Assembly: GCF_000829455.1 (NCBI RefSeq)
Contig: NZ_JXAK01000058.1
Coordinates: forward strand, 1 to 45,012
Source of the DNA: Gordoniibacillus kamchatkensis
GTDB taxonomy: Bacteria; Bacillota; Bacilli; Paenibacillales; NBRC-103111
Reading direction: 5' to 3'
Length of the DNA stretch: 45,012 nt
The position numbers and the translations under genes were made by a program. Positions 1-8,175 of this stretch are shown here, in pieces (position 1 is the stretch's first letter; every line of letters begins with the position of its first letter). The notes under the pieces were generated by a model, which saw only the letters and a list, made by a program, of their open reading frames with translations, was not told the DNA's origin and searched no databases.

Positions 1-1
1 C

Positions 2-139
2 GAAGCGTATACGCTTCCCGTCGACCTATCCCGTCCATTCAGTCAGGTCATCCTCATCATCGCATTTATTTTCGTCATCATCAATTTGCTCGTCGATCTG
101 CTTTATGCGGCAGTTGACCCGCGCATCAGCTACAAATAG
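2..139 (+). CDS. Dipeptide/oligopeptide ABC permease, DppB-like, C-terminal end only
   Basis: Only the last 45 codons are in the window; the gene runs in from the left edge and stops at TAG 137-139. The visible part has one hydrophobic segment followed by the ending VDPRISYK. The same kind of ending (VDPRIQYK) closes the complete DppB-like permease at 8176-9093, which identifies this fragment. The DppC-like partner starts 14 nt downstream, the normal order in dipeptide/nickel-type importers. The fragment is too short to say anything about substrate. Confidence 0.85.
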   Translation, partial: EAYTLPVDLSRPFSQVILIIAFIFVIINLLVDLLYAAVDPRISYK

Positions 140-153
140 AGGGGGAACGATCA

Positions 154-1044
154 TTGGCGCAAGCGGTATTGAATGCAAAACCGAAACCGGCAAAGGCCGC
201 CCCCTCCGGGCCGTGGAGAGAAGGCTTGCGGGCATTTCGCCGCAATAAACTGGCTATGCTCGGCCTGTTGATCATTCTCTTTTTTGTGGCGGTCGCCTTT
301 CTTGCCCCTTCGATTACGCACTACGACTACAAAGAGCAGGTGCTGCTGGACCGGCTGCAAGCGCCGAGTGCGGCGCACTGGTTCGGAACGGACGATCTCG
401 GGCGCGACCTGTTCACGAGGATCGTCTATGGCACCCGCATCTCGCTGTGGGTAGGCATCGTGTCCGTGCTCGGCTCGATGGTGGCGGGAACGCTGCTCGG
501 CATATTGGCGGGTTTTTACGGCAGATGGGCGGATATCGTCATCTCGCGTTTCTTCGATATTTTGCTTTCGTTTCCGAACATCTTGCTGGCGATTGCGGTT
601 GTCGCGGTGCTCGGGCCGTCGCTGCAAAATGCGCTGCTCGCCATCGCCATCGTCAACGTGCCGGTGTTCGGAAGGCTCGTCCGGGCCAAAGTGCTAAGCC
701 TTCGCACGGAGGAATACGTAACGGCGGCCAAAGCGCTCGGCATGAAGAACGCGCGCATTCTTTTCGTGCACATTTTGCCGAATAGCCTGGGCCCGATCAT
801 CGTTCAGGCGACGCTGAGCATCGCGCACGCGATTATCGAATGCGCGGCCCTGGGCTTCCTCGGTATGGGGGCGCAGCCGCCGGAGCCGGAATGGGGCAAA
901 ATTCTCTCCGATTCCCGCCAGTTTATCCAGAACGCGCCGTGGACGGTATTATTCCCCGGCCTTTCCATCATGCTTACGGTTCTAGGGTTTAACCTCATCG
1001 GCGACGGGCTGCGGGACGTGCTAGACCCTCGGATGAAGCAGTAA
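154..1044 (+). CDS. Dipeptide/oligopeptide ABC permease, DppC-like
   Basis: Inner-membrane subunit of a dipeptide/oligopeptide importer, 296 residues, the usual length for DppC/OppC. It has an N-terminal cytoplasmic tail and first membrane segment (residues 30-52), the family motif FGTDDLGRD near residue 78, and an EAA-type loop (AAKALGMKNARILFVHILPN) near residue 190 that would contact the ATPase. The start is a TTG preceded by AGGGGGAA. It follows the DppB-like fragment directly. A second, complete DppB/DppC pair sits at 8176-9951, while only one DppD/DppF ATPase pair is visible, so two membrane channels may share the ATPases. Substrate cannot be read from the sequence. Confidence 0.93.
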   Translation: MAQAVLNAKPKPAKAAPSGPWREGLRAFRRNKLAMLGLLIILFFVAVAFLAPSITHYDYKEQVLLDRLQAPSAAHWFGTDDLGRDLFTRIVYGTRISLWVGIVSVLGSMVAGTLLGILAGFYGRWADIVISRFFDILLSFPNILLAIAVVAVLGPSLQNALLAIAIVNVPVFGRLVRAKVLSLRTEEYVTAAKALGMKNARILFVHILPNSLGPIIVQATLSIAHAIIECAALGFLGMGAQPPEPEWGKILSDSRQFIQNAPWTVLFPGLSIMLTVLGFNLIGDGLRDVLDPRMKQ

Positions 1045-1069
1045 GACAAGTTTCGTTGGTTTACGCGAC

Positions 1070-1105
1070 ACACCGTCTCTTTGAGGCGGTGTATTTTATT
1101 TTGCC
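1070..1105 (+). terminator. Intrinsic terminator after the first DppBC pair
   Basis: A hairpin with arms ACACCG (1070-1075) and CGGTGT (1087-1092), extended inwards by a few more pairs, is followed by TATTTTATTTT. It separates the permease pair from the BNR gene. Confidence 0.75.
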
Positions 1106-1192
1106 GAATCGTTGCAGGGCATGCAGGAATTTACTTCCAGTCTGTAGAAATCATTGTAGGAGAGAACAGTCCAAACGGAACGGAGGCAGTAA

Positions 1193-2293
1193 ATGAGTAA
1201 GCGCATACATGTGCTGGTCGGCACGAGCAAAGGTGTATTTATGTACGTCTCGGACGAGGAAAGACAGCGCTGGGAACTGAAAGGGCCTTTTTTGAACGGA
1301 TGGGAGGCATACAGCGTACTCGGCGACAGCCGGCACGGCAACCGGATATTCGCCGGCACTTCGCATACGGCGTACGGTCCGGCGATTCGCGTCAGCGAGG
1401 ATTTCGGGGAAACGTGGCGGCAAATTGAGGACGGTCCGCGCTACGCGCCGGAAACCGGCTTCGCCATGAACCGGATATGGCAGCTTGTGCCGGGGGCGCC
1501 GTCGCAGCCCGATACGCTGTACGCCGGCGCGGAGGATGCAGGCTTGTTCGTCAGCCATGACCGCGGCGAAACGTGGCGCGAGCTGGACAGTTTGACGAAG
1601 CATCCGACTCGGCCCGATTGGTTCGGCGGTGCAGGCGGAATGTGCCTGCATACGATTTTGACCGATCCGAACAATCCGCAGCGCATTTGGGTGGCGATCT
1701 CGGCGGTCGGCGTATTTCGCAGCGACGACGGCGGGGAAACGTGGAAAGTTTGCAACCGTGGGCTGAACCGGGTACCGACGGGACAGCCGGACGAAAGAGT
1801 CGGCTTCTGCATTCACAAAATGGTCATGTCTCCATTCGACTCGAATACGCTTTACATGCAGGAGCACTGCGGCGTCTTCATGTCAACGGACGGAGGAGAC
1901 TCGTGGGTGCCGTTCGAGGAAGGGCTCACTTTGCACGGCGACGACCGGCCGTTCGGCTTCCCCATTGCGGTCGGGCCGAACGGAGACCTGTTTCTCATTC
2001 CGCTCGAGAGCAGCGAGAAGCGTTCGATGGCGGGCGGCAAACTGCTCGTCTGGTCGCGCCGCCCCGGCGATGAGCGGTGGGAGCCGATTGGCGACGTCGT
2101 GCCGGATGAGCAGCGGCATGTGAGCGTATTGCGCGACGCGATGGCGGTCGATACGCTTGAGCCGTACGGGCTATATTTCGGCACGAACAGCGGCGAATTG
2201 TTCTGTTCCCTCGACCGCGGCGTGACGTGGAGCCGGCTGCCCGGCCAGCTGTCCCGCATTTTGTGCGTGAAGCCGTGGGTTGTGGAGGTGTAG
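1193..2293 (+). CDS. BNR/Asp-box repeat beta-propeller protein (sialidase-like fold)
   Basis: A 366-residue protein with no signal peptide, probably cytoplasmic. It contains at least five Asp-box type repeats, seen as DFGETW, DRGETW, DGGETW, DGGDSW and DRGVTW, spaced 50-90 residues apart. This is the signature of the sialidase/BNR beta-propeller fold and of the WD40/YVTN/BNR-like proteins of unknown role. The classical sialidase arginine triad is not obvious, so sialidase activity should not be assumed. The start ATG has GGAGG about 8 nt upstream. Its stop lies 11 nt before the start of a MoaD/ThiS-like gene, so the two are probably co-translated. BNR plus MoaD-like pairs occur in other bacteria (family knowledge); their function is not known to me. 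Confidence 0.85.
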   Translation: MSKRIHVLVGTSKGVFMYVSDEERQRWELKGPFLNGWEAYSVLGDSRHGNRIFAGTSHTAYGPAIRVSEDFGETWRQIEDGPRYAPETGFAMNRIWQLVPGAPSQPDTLYAGAEDAGLFVSHDRGETWRELDSLTKHPTRPDWFGGAGGMCLHTILTDPNNPQRIWVAISAVGVFRSDDGGETWKVCNRGLNRVPTGQPDERVGFCIHKMVMSPFDSNTLYMQEHCGVFMSTDGGDSWVPFEEGLTLHGDDRPFGFPIAVGPNGDLFLIPLESSEKRSMAGGKLLVWSRRPGDERWEPIGDVVPDEQRHVSVLRDAMAVDTLEPYGLYFGTNSGELFCSLDRGVTWSRLPGQLSRILCVKPWVVEV

Positions 2294-2304
2294 CGGTTAC
2301 AGCC

Positions 2305-2583
2305 ATGCCGAGCATCGAATGTTCCGTTCCGTCATTGATCAGCGACTGTACCGGGGGACATGCGCGCTTTACGCTGCAGGCCGAAACGCTGGAGCAAGCT
2401 ATCGCCCGGATGCTCGAAACGTATCCTCTGCTGCGCGTCCATCTGTTTACCGAGTCGGGGGCCGTCAGGCCGCACGTTTTGATTTGTTACAACGACGACA
2501 ACATTGCTTGGCTGGAGCATCTCGACGTGCCGCTAAAGCAGGGAGACCGGCTCGCGGTGCTGCAGCTCGTATCGGGCGGATAA
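2305..2583 (+). CDS. MoaD/ThiS-family small ubiquitin-like protein
   Basis: A 92-residue protein. It has the spacing and ending of the ubiquitin-like sulfur-carrier fold: an early hydrophobic strand, the segment LEQAIARMLETYPLLR, a strand VLICYNDDNI, then LKQGDRLAVLQLVSGG. The terminal Gly-Gly is the group that is adenylated and thiocarboxylated in MoaD and ThiS. No E1-like adenylyltransferase, MoaE or ThiG is in the window, so its activating enzyme must be elsewhere, if it has one. ATG 2305 is chosen because an upstream in-frame ATG at 2227 lies inside the BNR gene; GGAGG at 2284-2288 is somewhat far (16 nt). The pairing with the BNR propeller suggests a joint role. Confidence 0.8.
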   Translation: MPSIECSVPSLISDCTGGHARFTLQAETLEQAIARMLETYPLLRVHLFTESGAVRPHVLICYNDDNIAWLEHLDVPLKQGDRLAVLQLVSGG

Positions 2584-2600
2584 CCTAAACTGCACAAAGG

Positions 2601-2640
2601 AGCATTGCCGCTGCGGCGGCAGGCTTCTTTTTTTTATTTT
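2601..2640 (+). terminator. Intrinsic terminator after the BNR-MoaD pair
   Basis: Hairpin TGCCGC (2606-2611) / GCGGCA (2616-2621), extended by flanking GAGC/GGCTT pairing, followed by a long T run (2626-2636). Confidence 0.85.
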
Positions 2641-2652
2641 CAAAAAAATAGA

Positions 2653-2680
2653 TTGAAAATTTAGATGTACGCGCTATAAT
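2653..2680 (+). promoter_or_regulatory. Sigma-A promoter with flanking direct repeats, upstream of the YheO-type gene
   Basis: TTGAAA (2653-2658), a 16-nt spacer and a perfect TATAAT (2675-2680). The 11-mer AAAATTTAGAT occurs twice, at 2656-2666 overlapping the -35 box and at 2691-2701 near the expected transcription start, 35 bp apart. This placement suits an operator, plausibly for the YheO-type regulator encoded just downstream (inference). Confidence 0.75.
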
Positions 2681-2733
2681 TAAATCAAAAAAAATTTAGA
2701 TAACCAAAAAAATATTTTTTAGTATGTGGTCGT

Positions 2734-3395
2734 TTGGAGCATATCAAAGAGGAGCAGCAGTTCCTGGAAGCGCTCGTCAAAGGGATCGCAGTTCAGTTCG
2801 GAGACAAATGCGAAGCGGTGCTTCACGATTTGACCGGCAGCTATGACCGAACGATTGTCGCGATTGAAAACTCCCATATTACGGGCCGCAGAATCGGCGA
2901 CTGCGGCAGCAATCTCGGGCTGGAAGTGCTGCGCGGCACCGTCACGGACGGGAACCGCTACAATTACGTCACGCAAACGAAAGACGGAAAAATGCTAAGA
3001 TCGACATCCGTCTACATCAAAAACAAATCGGGCGAGACGATAGGAGCGGTTTGCATTAACCTGGACATTTCCGATCTGATTATGGCCGAGAAAACGTTGA
3101 AGTCGGTTACGATGCACAGTCTGGACCATGAAGTGCAGGAGGTGTTCGTCCAAGACGTAGGTGAGCTGCTGGACTATTTGCTTCAGGAGTGCCAGAAAGC
3201 AATCGGCAAGCCGATCTCCTACTTGACCAAGGAAGAGAAGATGAGAGCGGTTCAATTTCTCGATCAAAGAGGGGCGTTCCTGGTCAAAAAGCGGGCGACC
3301 GCGTATGCCAGTTTTTGGACATTTCCAAGTTTACGTTGTACAACTACCTGGAAGAAACGAGAGCGCAGCAAAGCGGGGCAGCCCAGAGGGAATAA
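2734..3395 (+). pseudogene. YheO/DauR-type transcriptional regulator, interrupted by a 1-nt frameshift
   Basis: The first ~185 residues match the YheO family: a PAS-like sensor domain (GDKCEAVLHDLTG near residue 22, then IGDCGSNLG), followed by the linker and KFLDQRGAFLVKK-type start of the C-terminal helix-turn-helix. At the A5 run 3286-3290 the frame is lost. The true ending, AGDRVCQFLDISKFTLYNYLEE, continues in the +2 frame to TAA 3393-3395. One A appears to be missing, so the gene may be intact in the organism. Family knowledge: YheO-type proteins such as DauR repress D-amino-acid or small-metabolite catabolic genes. The start is a TTG with no strong ribosome site, which is odd. It is probably the local regulator of the operon that follows. 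Confidence 0.85.
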
Positions 3396-3464
3396 TTCTT
3401 TTTGCTCTCCTGCAGCTGCGCTGCAAATGTAAGCGCAATCATCGATCCGACGAGGAGGTATTGC

Positions 3465-4429
3465 ATGGCCGCTCCGCTGCTATCGATTAAAAATTTGAAA
3501 ACTTATTTTGTTCAGGGCGATACGGAAGTGCATGCCGTAGACGGCATCGATCTGGACGTTCACGCCGGCCAAACCGTATGCATCGTGGGCGAATCCGGCT
3601 CCGGCAAAAGCATAACGTCGCTGTCCATTATGGGGCTGGTGCCGAAGCCGCGAGGCAAAATCGTGGACGGCCAAATTGTGTTCGAAGGCATCGATCTGGT
3701 GCAGCTTTCCGACAAGCAAATGGCGGACATTAGAGGGAAACAGATCTCCATGATTTTTCAGGAACCGATGACGTCGCTCAATCCGGTGCTGACGATCGGC
3801 GATCAAATCGCGGAAGTGTTAAGGCGGCACCGCAAAATCGGCAAAGCGCAGGCGAGAGAAATGGCCGTCGAAATGCTTCGCTTTGTCGGAGTGCCCCGCG
3901 CGGAACAAATCGTAAGCGAGTATCCGCATCAATTGTCGGGGGGGATGCGCCAGCGGGTCATGATCGCGATCGCCATGGTGAACCGGCCGAAGCTTCTGAT
4001 CGCGGACGAACCGACTACGGCGCTCGATGTGACGATACAGGCGCAGGTGCTCGAGCTGATGAAACGGATGCGGGACGAATTGGGCACGGCCATCGTTATG
4101 ATCACTCACGATTTAGGGGTGGTGGCGGAAATCGCCGACCATGTAGCCGTCATGTATGCCGGGCAAATCGTGGAAACGCCAGCGCCGACGCCATTTTTGG
4201 CGCCCCGGTTCATCCGTATACGCAGGCGCTGCTCGCGTCGATCCCTTCCCTTGACGAAGTGAAGGAAGTGCTCTACTCGATTCCGGGAACCGTTCCGGAT
4301 GCGGCGCATTATCCGCAAGGCTGCAGGTTTGCCGGACGGTGCGAGAAGGCTCAGCCTTCCTGCTCGCAGCGCATGCCGGAGCTGCGCGAAATCAAGCCGG
4401 GCCATTTCGCGCGCTGCGATCTCGTTTAA
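3465..4429 (+). pseudogene. Dipeptide ABC transporter ATPase, DppD-like, with a 1-nt frameshift near the end
   Basis: Cytoplasmic ATPase of a peptide importer. Walker A GESGSGKS, signature LSGGMRQR and Walker B LLIADEPTTALD are all intact. The start ATG has GAGGAGG 6 nt upstream. Near 4176-4180 the frame shifts by one missing base: the first frame ends in nonsense at 4262, while the second continues with the expected GAPVHPYTQALLASIP and the cysteine-bearing tail (CRFAGRCEKAQPSC) to TAA 4427-4429. Read through, it would be about 321 residues, normal for DppD. The shift is best explained as a lost G in ACG(G)CC, so sequencing error is likely. The DppF partner starts 17 nt on. Confidence 0.88.
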
Positions 4430-4446
4430 CAGAAAGGATGGATAAC

Positions 4447-5412
4447 ATGGGCGGCAATTTGCTGGAAGTGCGCAATTTGCACAAACAGTTCCCGATTCGA
4501 GCCGGACTGCTTCGCCGGACGATCGGACACGTGAACGCGGTGAACGACGTATCCTTCACGCTCGGTACGGGGGAGACGCTCGGCATCGTGGGAGAATCCG
4601 GCTGCGGTAAATCGACGCTGGGCCGAATGATCATGCGCGTCACGGATCCGACCGGCGGGACGATTATGTTCGACGGGGAAAGCTTGTCGGAGCTGCACGG
4701 AGCGAAGCTGCGCCACGCGAGAAGAAAGTTCCAGATGGTGTTTCAGGACCCGTACGCTTCGCTCAATCCGAAAATGCGAGTCGAGCACATATTGGCCGAA
4801 CCGCTGCTCGTAAACGGCGTCATGGACCGGGAGCAGGCGAGGGAACGGGCGGTGCGGCTGCTGCAGCGCGTCGGGCTGCGGGAGTCCGACCGGCTCCGGT
4901 TTCCGCACCAATTCTCGGGCGGCCAGCGGCAGCGGATCGGCATCGCGCGGGCGCTTGCGCTCAGCCCGAAGCTGATTGTCGCCGACGAAGCGGTATCGGC
5001 ATTGGACGTCTCCATTCAGTCGCAAATTTTGAATCTGATGCTCGATCTGAAAAAAGAATACGGGCTCTCGTATATATTCATCTCCCATAACCTCGCCGTC
5101 GTCAGACATATTAGCGACCGGGTCGGCGTCATGTATTTGGGACATTTGGTCGAGCTCGCGGACAAAGACAGCTTGTATCAAAATCCGCTTCACCCGTATA
5201 CGCGGGCGCTGCTTTCGTCGGCCCCGGTCGCCAAAAGGGGAGTCCAACGCGACAGAATCGTTTTGCAAGGGGATGTGCCGAACCCGGCCAACCCGCCGGG
5301 CGGCTGCCCGTTTCATACGCGTTGTCCGCAGGCGATGGACGCGTGCCGAACGGTAAAGCCGGCTTTGCGCCAATTGGAACCGGGGCATGCCGTGGCATGC
5401 CACCTATATTGA
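4447..5412 (+). CDS. Dipeptide ABC transporter ATPase, DppF-like
   Basis: Second ATPase of the importer, 321 residues. Walker A GESGCGKS, signature FSGGQRQRI and Walker B LIVADEAVSALD are present; the usual DEP reads DEA here, a mild deviation. The C-terminal oligopeptide-transporter extension with the cysteine cluster (CPFHTRCPQAMDAC) is complete. ATG 4447 is preferred over ATG 4438 because the GAAAGGATGG ribosome site would directly touch 4438. It follows DppD and precedes the amidohydrolase by 20 nt, so it is part of one long operon. It may energise both DppBC pairs in this window. Confidence 0.93.
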   Translation: MGGNLLEVRNLHKQFPIRAGLLRRTIGHVNAVNDVSFTLGTGETLGIVGESGCGKSTLGRMIMRVTDPTGGTIMFDGESLSELHGAKLRHARRKFQMVFQDPYASLNPKMRVEHILAEPLLVNGVMDREQARERAVRLLQRVGLRESDRLRFPHQFSGGQRQRIGIARALALSPKLIVADEAVSALDVSIQSQILNLMLDLKKEYGLSYIFISHNLAVVRHISDRVGVMYLGHLVELADKDSLYQNPLHPYTRALLSSAPVAKRGVQRDRIVLQGDVPNPANPPGGCPFHTRCPQAMDACRTVKPALRQLEPGHAVACHLY

Positions 5413-5432
5413 CAGAAAGCGGGAGTATAACG

Positions 5433-6539
5433 ATGGAAGCTTTAGCTTTAGCGGTCAAAGTGATCGATCCTGTTCGCAAAACAGCGTTCACGGCCCGGCT
5501 CGAACAAACGGAGGACGGGTTCACGCTGCATCGCGACAATACTGCGGAGGCTGAGCCTGATTTGCTGCTGAGCCCGGGCTGGATCGATCTGCATGCGCAC
5601 GTCTATGACGGAATGACTTCGATCAGCGTTCCGGCCGACGAAGTCGGGCTGCGCACCGGCGTCCACCTGATCGCGGACGCGGGCAGCGCAGGGGAGGCGA
5701 CGCTCCCCGGCTTCATGAAATATGTGGCGCATGCGTGCGAAACGGATATCCGAGCCTGGCTTAACATCAGCTCGATCGGGCTCGTACATATGCGCGAAGT
5801 GGCCGAGCTGACGCACATCGACGTGGACCGCACGATCAAAGCGGCGCTCGATAACCGGCCCTTTGTTTGCGGCATCAAAGTAAGGTCGAGCGGAGCGATC
5901 GTCGGTACGATGGGCTTGCAGCCGCTGCAGCTTGCGGTGCTCGCCGCGCGGGAAGCCGGCTTGCCGCTCATGGTGCATATCGGGGAAGCGCCGCCGAGGA
6001 TCGACGATGTGCTGGACTTGCTGGACGAGGGGGACGTCGTGACCCACTGCTTCCACGGCAAAACCGGGCATCCGTGGAGCCGGGAAGGCAGCCCGGGCAA
6101 AGCGCTGCTGCGAGCGCTGGAGCGGGGGGTTATTCTCGATGTCGGGCACGGCGCCGCCAGCTTCAGCTTTGACATATGCAGGAATGCCTTGGCGAAAGGG
6201 CTTCCGGCATTTTCGATCAGCACGGACGTTCACGTCCGCAATATCGGCGGCCCGGTTTACGATCTGACCACGACGATGACGAAGCTGCTATGGTGCGGGC
6301 TGCCGCTGGAAGACGTCATCGCCGGCGTAACCTTGGTTCCCGCTTCCGTCTTGCGGCTTCCGGACTGGTGCCGCCTCGATGGCGTCCTGGAGCGGGCGAC
6401 GCTGTTCCGGATTGCGGGCGAGCCGCCCCGGGGACGCGTATATCGGGACGCCAAAGGAGAGCACGTCCGGCCCGAGAAAGTGATTCTGCCGCAAGCCGTC
6501 ATCGCCGGCAAGCAGTTGCAATGGTTGACTACGCCGTGA
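5433..6539 (+). CDS. Amidohydrolase/deacetylase-family metallohydrolase
   Basis: A 368-residue TIM-barrel metal-dependent hydrolase of the amidohydrolase superfamily, close in style to the dihydroorotase-like EF0837/Atu3266 group (family knowledge: deacetylase-type activity). Visible metal motifs in order are DLHAHVYDG (HxH), a lysine in CGIKVRSSG that could be the carbamylated ligand, MVHIGE, VTHCFHG and the late aspartate in STDVHVR. The N-terminus is a small beta domain before the barrel. ATG 5433 has a purine-rich site GAAAGCGGGAG upstream. It sits between the peptide-transporter ATPases and the substrate-binding protein, so its substrate is probably the imported compound or a product of it. 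The exact acyl substrate cannot be read. Confidence 0.85.
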   Translation: MEALALAVKVIDPVRKTAFTARLEQTEDGFTLHRDNTAEAEPDLLLSPGWIDLHAHVYDGMTSISVPADEVGLRTGVHLIADAGSAGEATLPGFMKYVAHACETDIRAWLNISSIGLVHMREVAELTHIDVDRTIKAALDNRPFVCGIKVRSSGAIVGTMGLQPLQLAVLAAREAGLPLMVHIGEAPPRIDDVLDLLDEGDVVTHCFHGKTGHPWSREGSPGKALLRALERGVILDVGHGAASFSFDICRNALAKGLPAFSISTDVHVRNIGGPVYDLTTTMTKLLWCGLPLEDVIAGVTLVPASVLRLPDWCRLDGVLERATLFRIAGEPPRGRVYRDAKGEHVRPEKVILPQAVIAGKQLQWLTTP

Positions 6540-6553
6540 AGCACGGCGTTTTC
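6531..6553 (+). terminator. Intercistronic stem-loop overlapping the amidohydrolase stop
   Basis: A perfect 8-bp stem, ACGCCGTG (6531-6538) and CACGGCGT (6542-6549), with a 3-nt loop and a short T4 tail. It contains the stop codon of the amidohydrolase gene and lies just before the binding-protein gene. It could be a weak terminator or an mRNA-stabilising hairpin that raises binding-protein levels. Confidence 0.6.
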
Positions 6554-6582
6554 ATAAAATCTGTTCGAGGGGGAAAAGCACG

Positions 6583-8154
6583 ATGAAGAAATGGTGGCTC
6601 ATTATGGTCGCGCTCATGATCGTTTTGGCGGGATGCAGCGGTACCGGCACAGGCAGTACAGGCGGTTCGGGCGGAACGGGCGGTGCAAGCGGAACGAGCG
6701 GCACCGGCGGTACCAAGGATGGGCCTGGCCCGGCAAAGGATGCGCTGGTCGTCGGGCAGGATATCGATGCAGGCACGCTCGACCCGCAAAAGCAAGGGAA
6801 AATGCCGGATATGAACATTCTCATCAACATATTCGACACGCTCGTCACCCGCGACGCCGACAACAAGCTCGCTCCCGCGCTGGCGACCGAATGGAAGGCG
6901 ATCGACGATACGACATGGCAATTCAAGCTGCGCGAAGGCGTCAAATTCCAAGACGGCGAACCGTTCAACGCCGACGTCGTGAAATACAGCATCGACCGCT
7001 TGAAAAATCCGGAGACGAAGTCCCCGATCGTGGAGCTGAATTCGGTCAAAGAAGTGAAGGTTGTCGATCCGACGACGGTCAACATTATTACGGACGGACC
7101 GGACCCGATTTTGCCGAATAAGCTCACTTTGTTTGGCGGCGTCATGGTCCCGCCGAATTACATCAAGGAGAAGGGCGACGACAATTTCGCCAAAAACCCG
7201 GTCGGCACAGGCCCGTTCAAATTCGTCTCGTGGCAAAAAGACAACAAAGTCGTCATGGACGCCAATCCCGACTACTGGCGCGGCGCCCCGAAAGTAAAAC
7301 ATTTGACGTTCAAAATCATACCGAACGCCGCCGATATGGTTGCAGCGCTCAAAACGGGCGAAATCGACATCGCAGCAGCAGGCGTTACCGCCGACGTCGC
7401 CGATCAGCTGAAAGGAAGTCCCGACATCGATGTCGTCGGCAGCCCGTGGATCCGCACGTTTTACGTCTCGCTCGACGCGCAGAACGGCCCGCTCGCCAAA
7501 AAGGAAGTGCGTCAGGCGCTCAATTACGCCGTCGACGTCAAAACGATGATCGATACAGTGCTGGGCGGTCACGCATCCCGCGTCTCCACGCTCATTCCGA
7601 AGCAAAACTTCGGGTACGACGCCTCCGTCGCCCCGTACGAGTATAACCCGGACAAAGCGAAGCAGCTGCTGGCGCAAGCAGGTTATCCGCAAGGCTTCAC
7701 GATCCAGTTCGACGCCGGCAACCAGGATTCGAACATTGTGCAGATCATCTCCGATATGCTGGGCAAGGTCGGGGTCAAAGTGCAGGCGAACCTGGTGGAC
7801 AGCAAAACGCTTTCGGCCAACATCGCCGCCAAAAAAGTAGCGCCGCTCTATTACATCGGCAACACGGGCTGGACGATGGACGCCATGAGCAACTTCCAAT
7901 CGTATATCAAGAGCGACCGCCGCTACAACCGCTGGAAAAACGACGAAGCCGACAAATTGGTGGACATCGAGGAAAAATCGCTTGATCCGAAACAGCGGCA
8001 AGAAGCTTTCACGAAGCTGCAGCAGCTGCTCAAAGAAGAGGCGCCGTTCATCTACTTGTATCAGTTGGACAATTTGTACGGCATGAGAAAGAACGTGCAG
8101 TGGAAACCGAATCCGATCGGCGTGCTGTCAATGTATAACGCTTCCTTCAAGTAA
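6583..8154 (+). CDS. Dipeptide/oligopeptide ABC substrate-binding lipoprotein, DppA/OppA-like
   Basis: Extracellular solute-binding protein of the SBP_bac_5 family, 523 residues, typical length. The signal peptide ends in the lipobox LAGC at residues 16-19, followed by a Gly/Ser/Thr linker rich in GG and GT repeats to about residue 47. Family features include LDPQ near residue 66, the LREGVKFQDGEPFNADVVKYS segment, and GTGPFKFVSW in the middle. GAGGGGGAAAA precedes the ATG. It is followed within 21 nt by DppB and DppC, giving a complete binding-protein/permease set. The imported molecule is likely a peptide or peptide-like compound. Confidence 0.95.
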   Translation: MKKWWLIMVALMIVLAGCSGTGTGSTGGSGGTGGASGTSGTGGTKDGPGPAKDALVVGQDIDAGTLDPQKQGKMPDMNILINIFDTLVTRDADNKLAPALATEWKAIDDTTWQFKLREGVKFQDGEPFNADVVKYSIDRLKNPETKSPIVELNSVKEVKVVDPTTVNIITDGPDPILPNKLTLFGGVMVPPNYIKEKGDDNFAKNPVGTGPFKFVSWQKDNKVVMDANPDYWRGAPKVKHLTFKIIPNAADMVAALKTGEIDIAAAGVTADVADQLKGSPDIDVVGSPWIRTFYVSLDAQNGPLAKKEVRQALNYAVDVKTMIDTVLGGHASRVSTLIPKQNFGYDASVAPYEYNPDKAKQLLAQAGYPQGFTIQFDAGNQDSNIVQIISDMLGKVGVKVQANLVDSKTLSANIAAKKVAPLYYIGNTGWTMDAMSNFQSYIKSDRRYNRWKNDEADKLVDIEEKSLDPKQRQEAFTKLQQLLKEEAPFIYLYQLDNLYGMRKNVQWKPNPIGVLSMYNASFK

Positions 8155-8175
8155 TTATGCCGGGGGTGAACCCGT

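Noticed and set aside
5322-5432. Longer start for the amidohydrolase at 5322
   Set aside because: It would overlap the DppF gene by 91 nt; ATG 5433 has a proper ribosome site.
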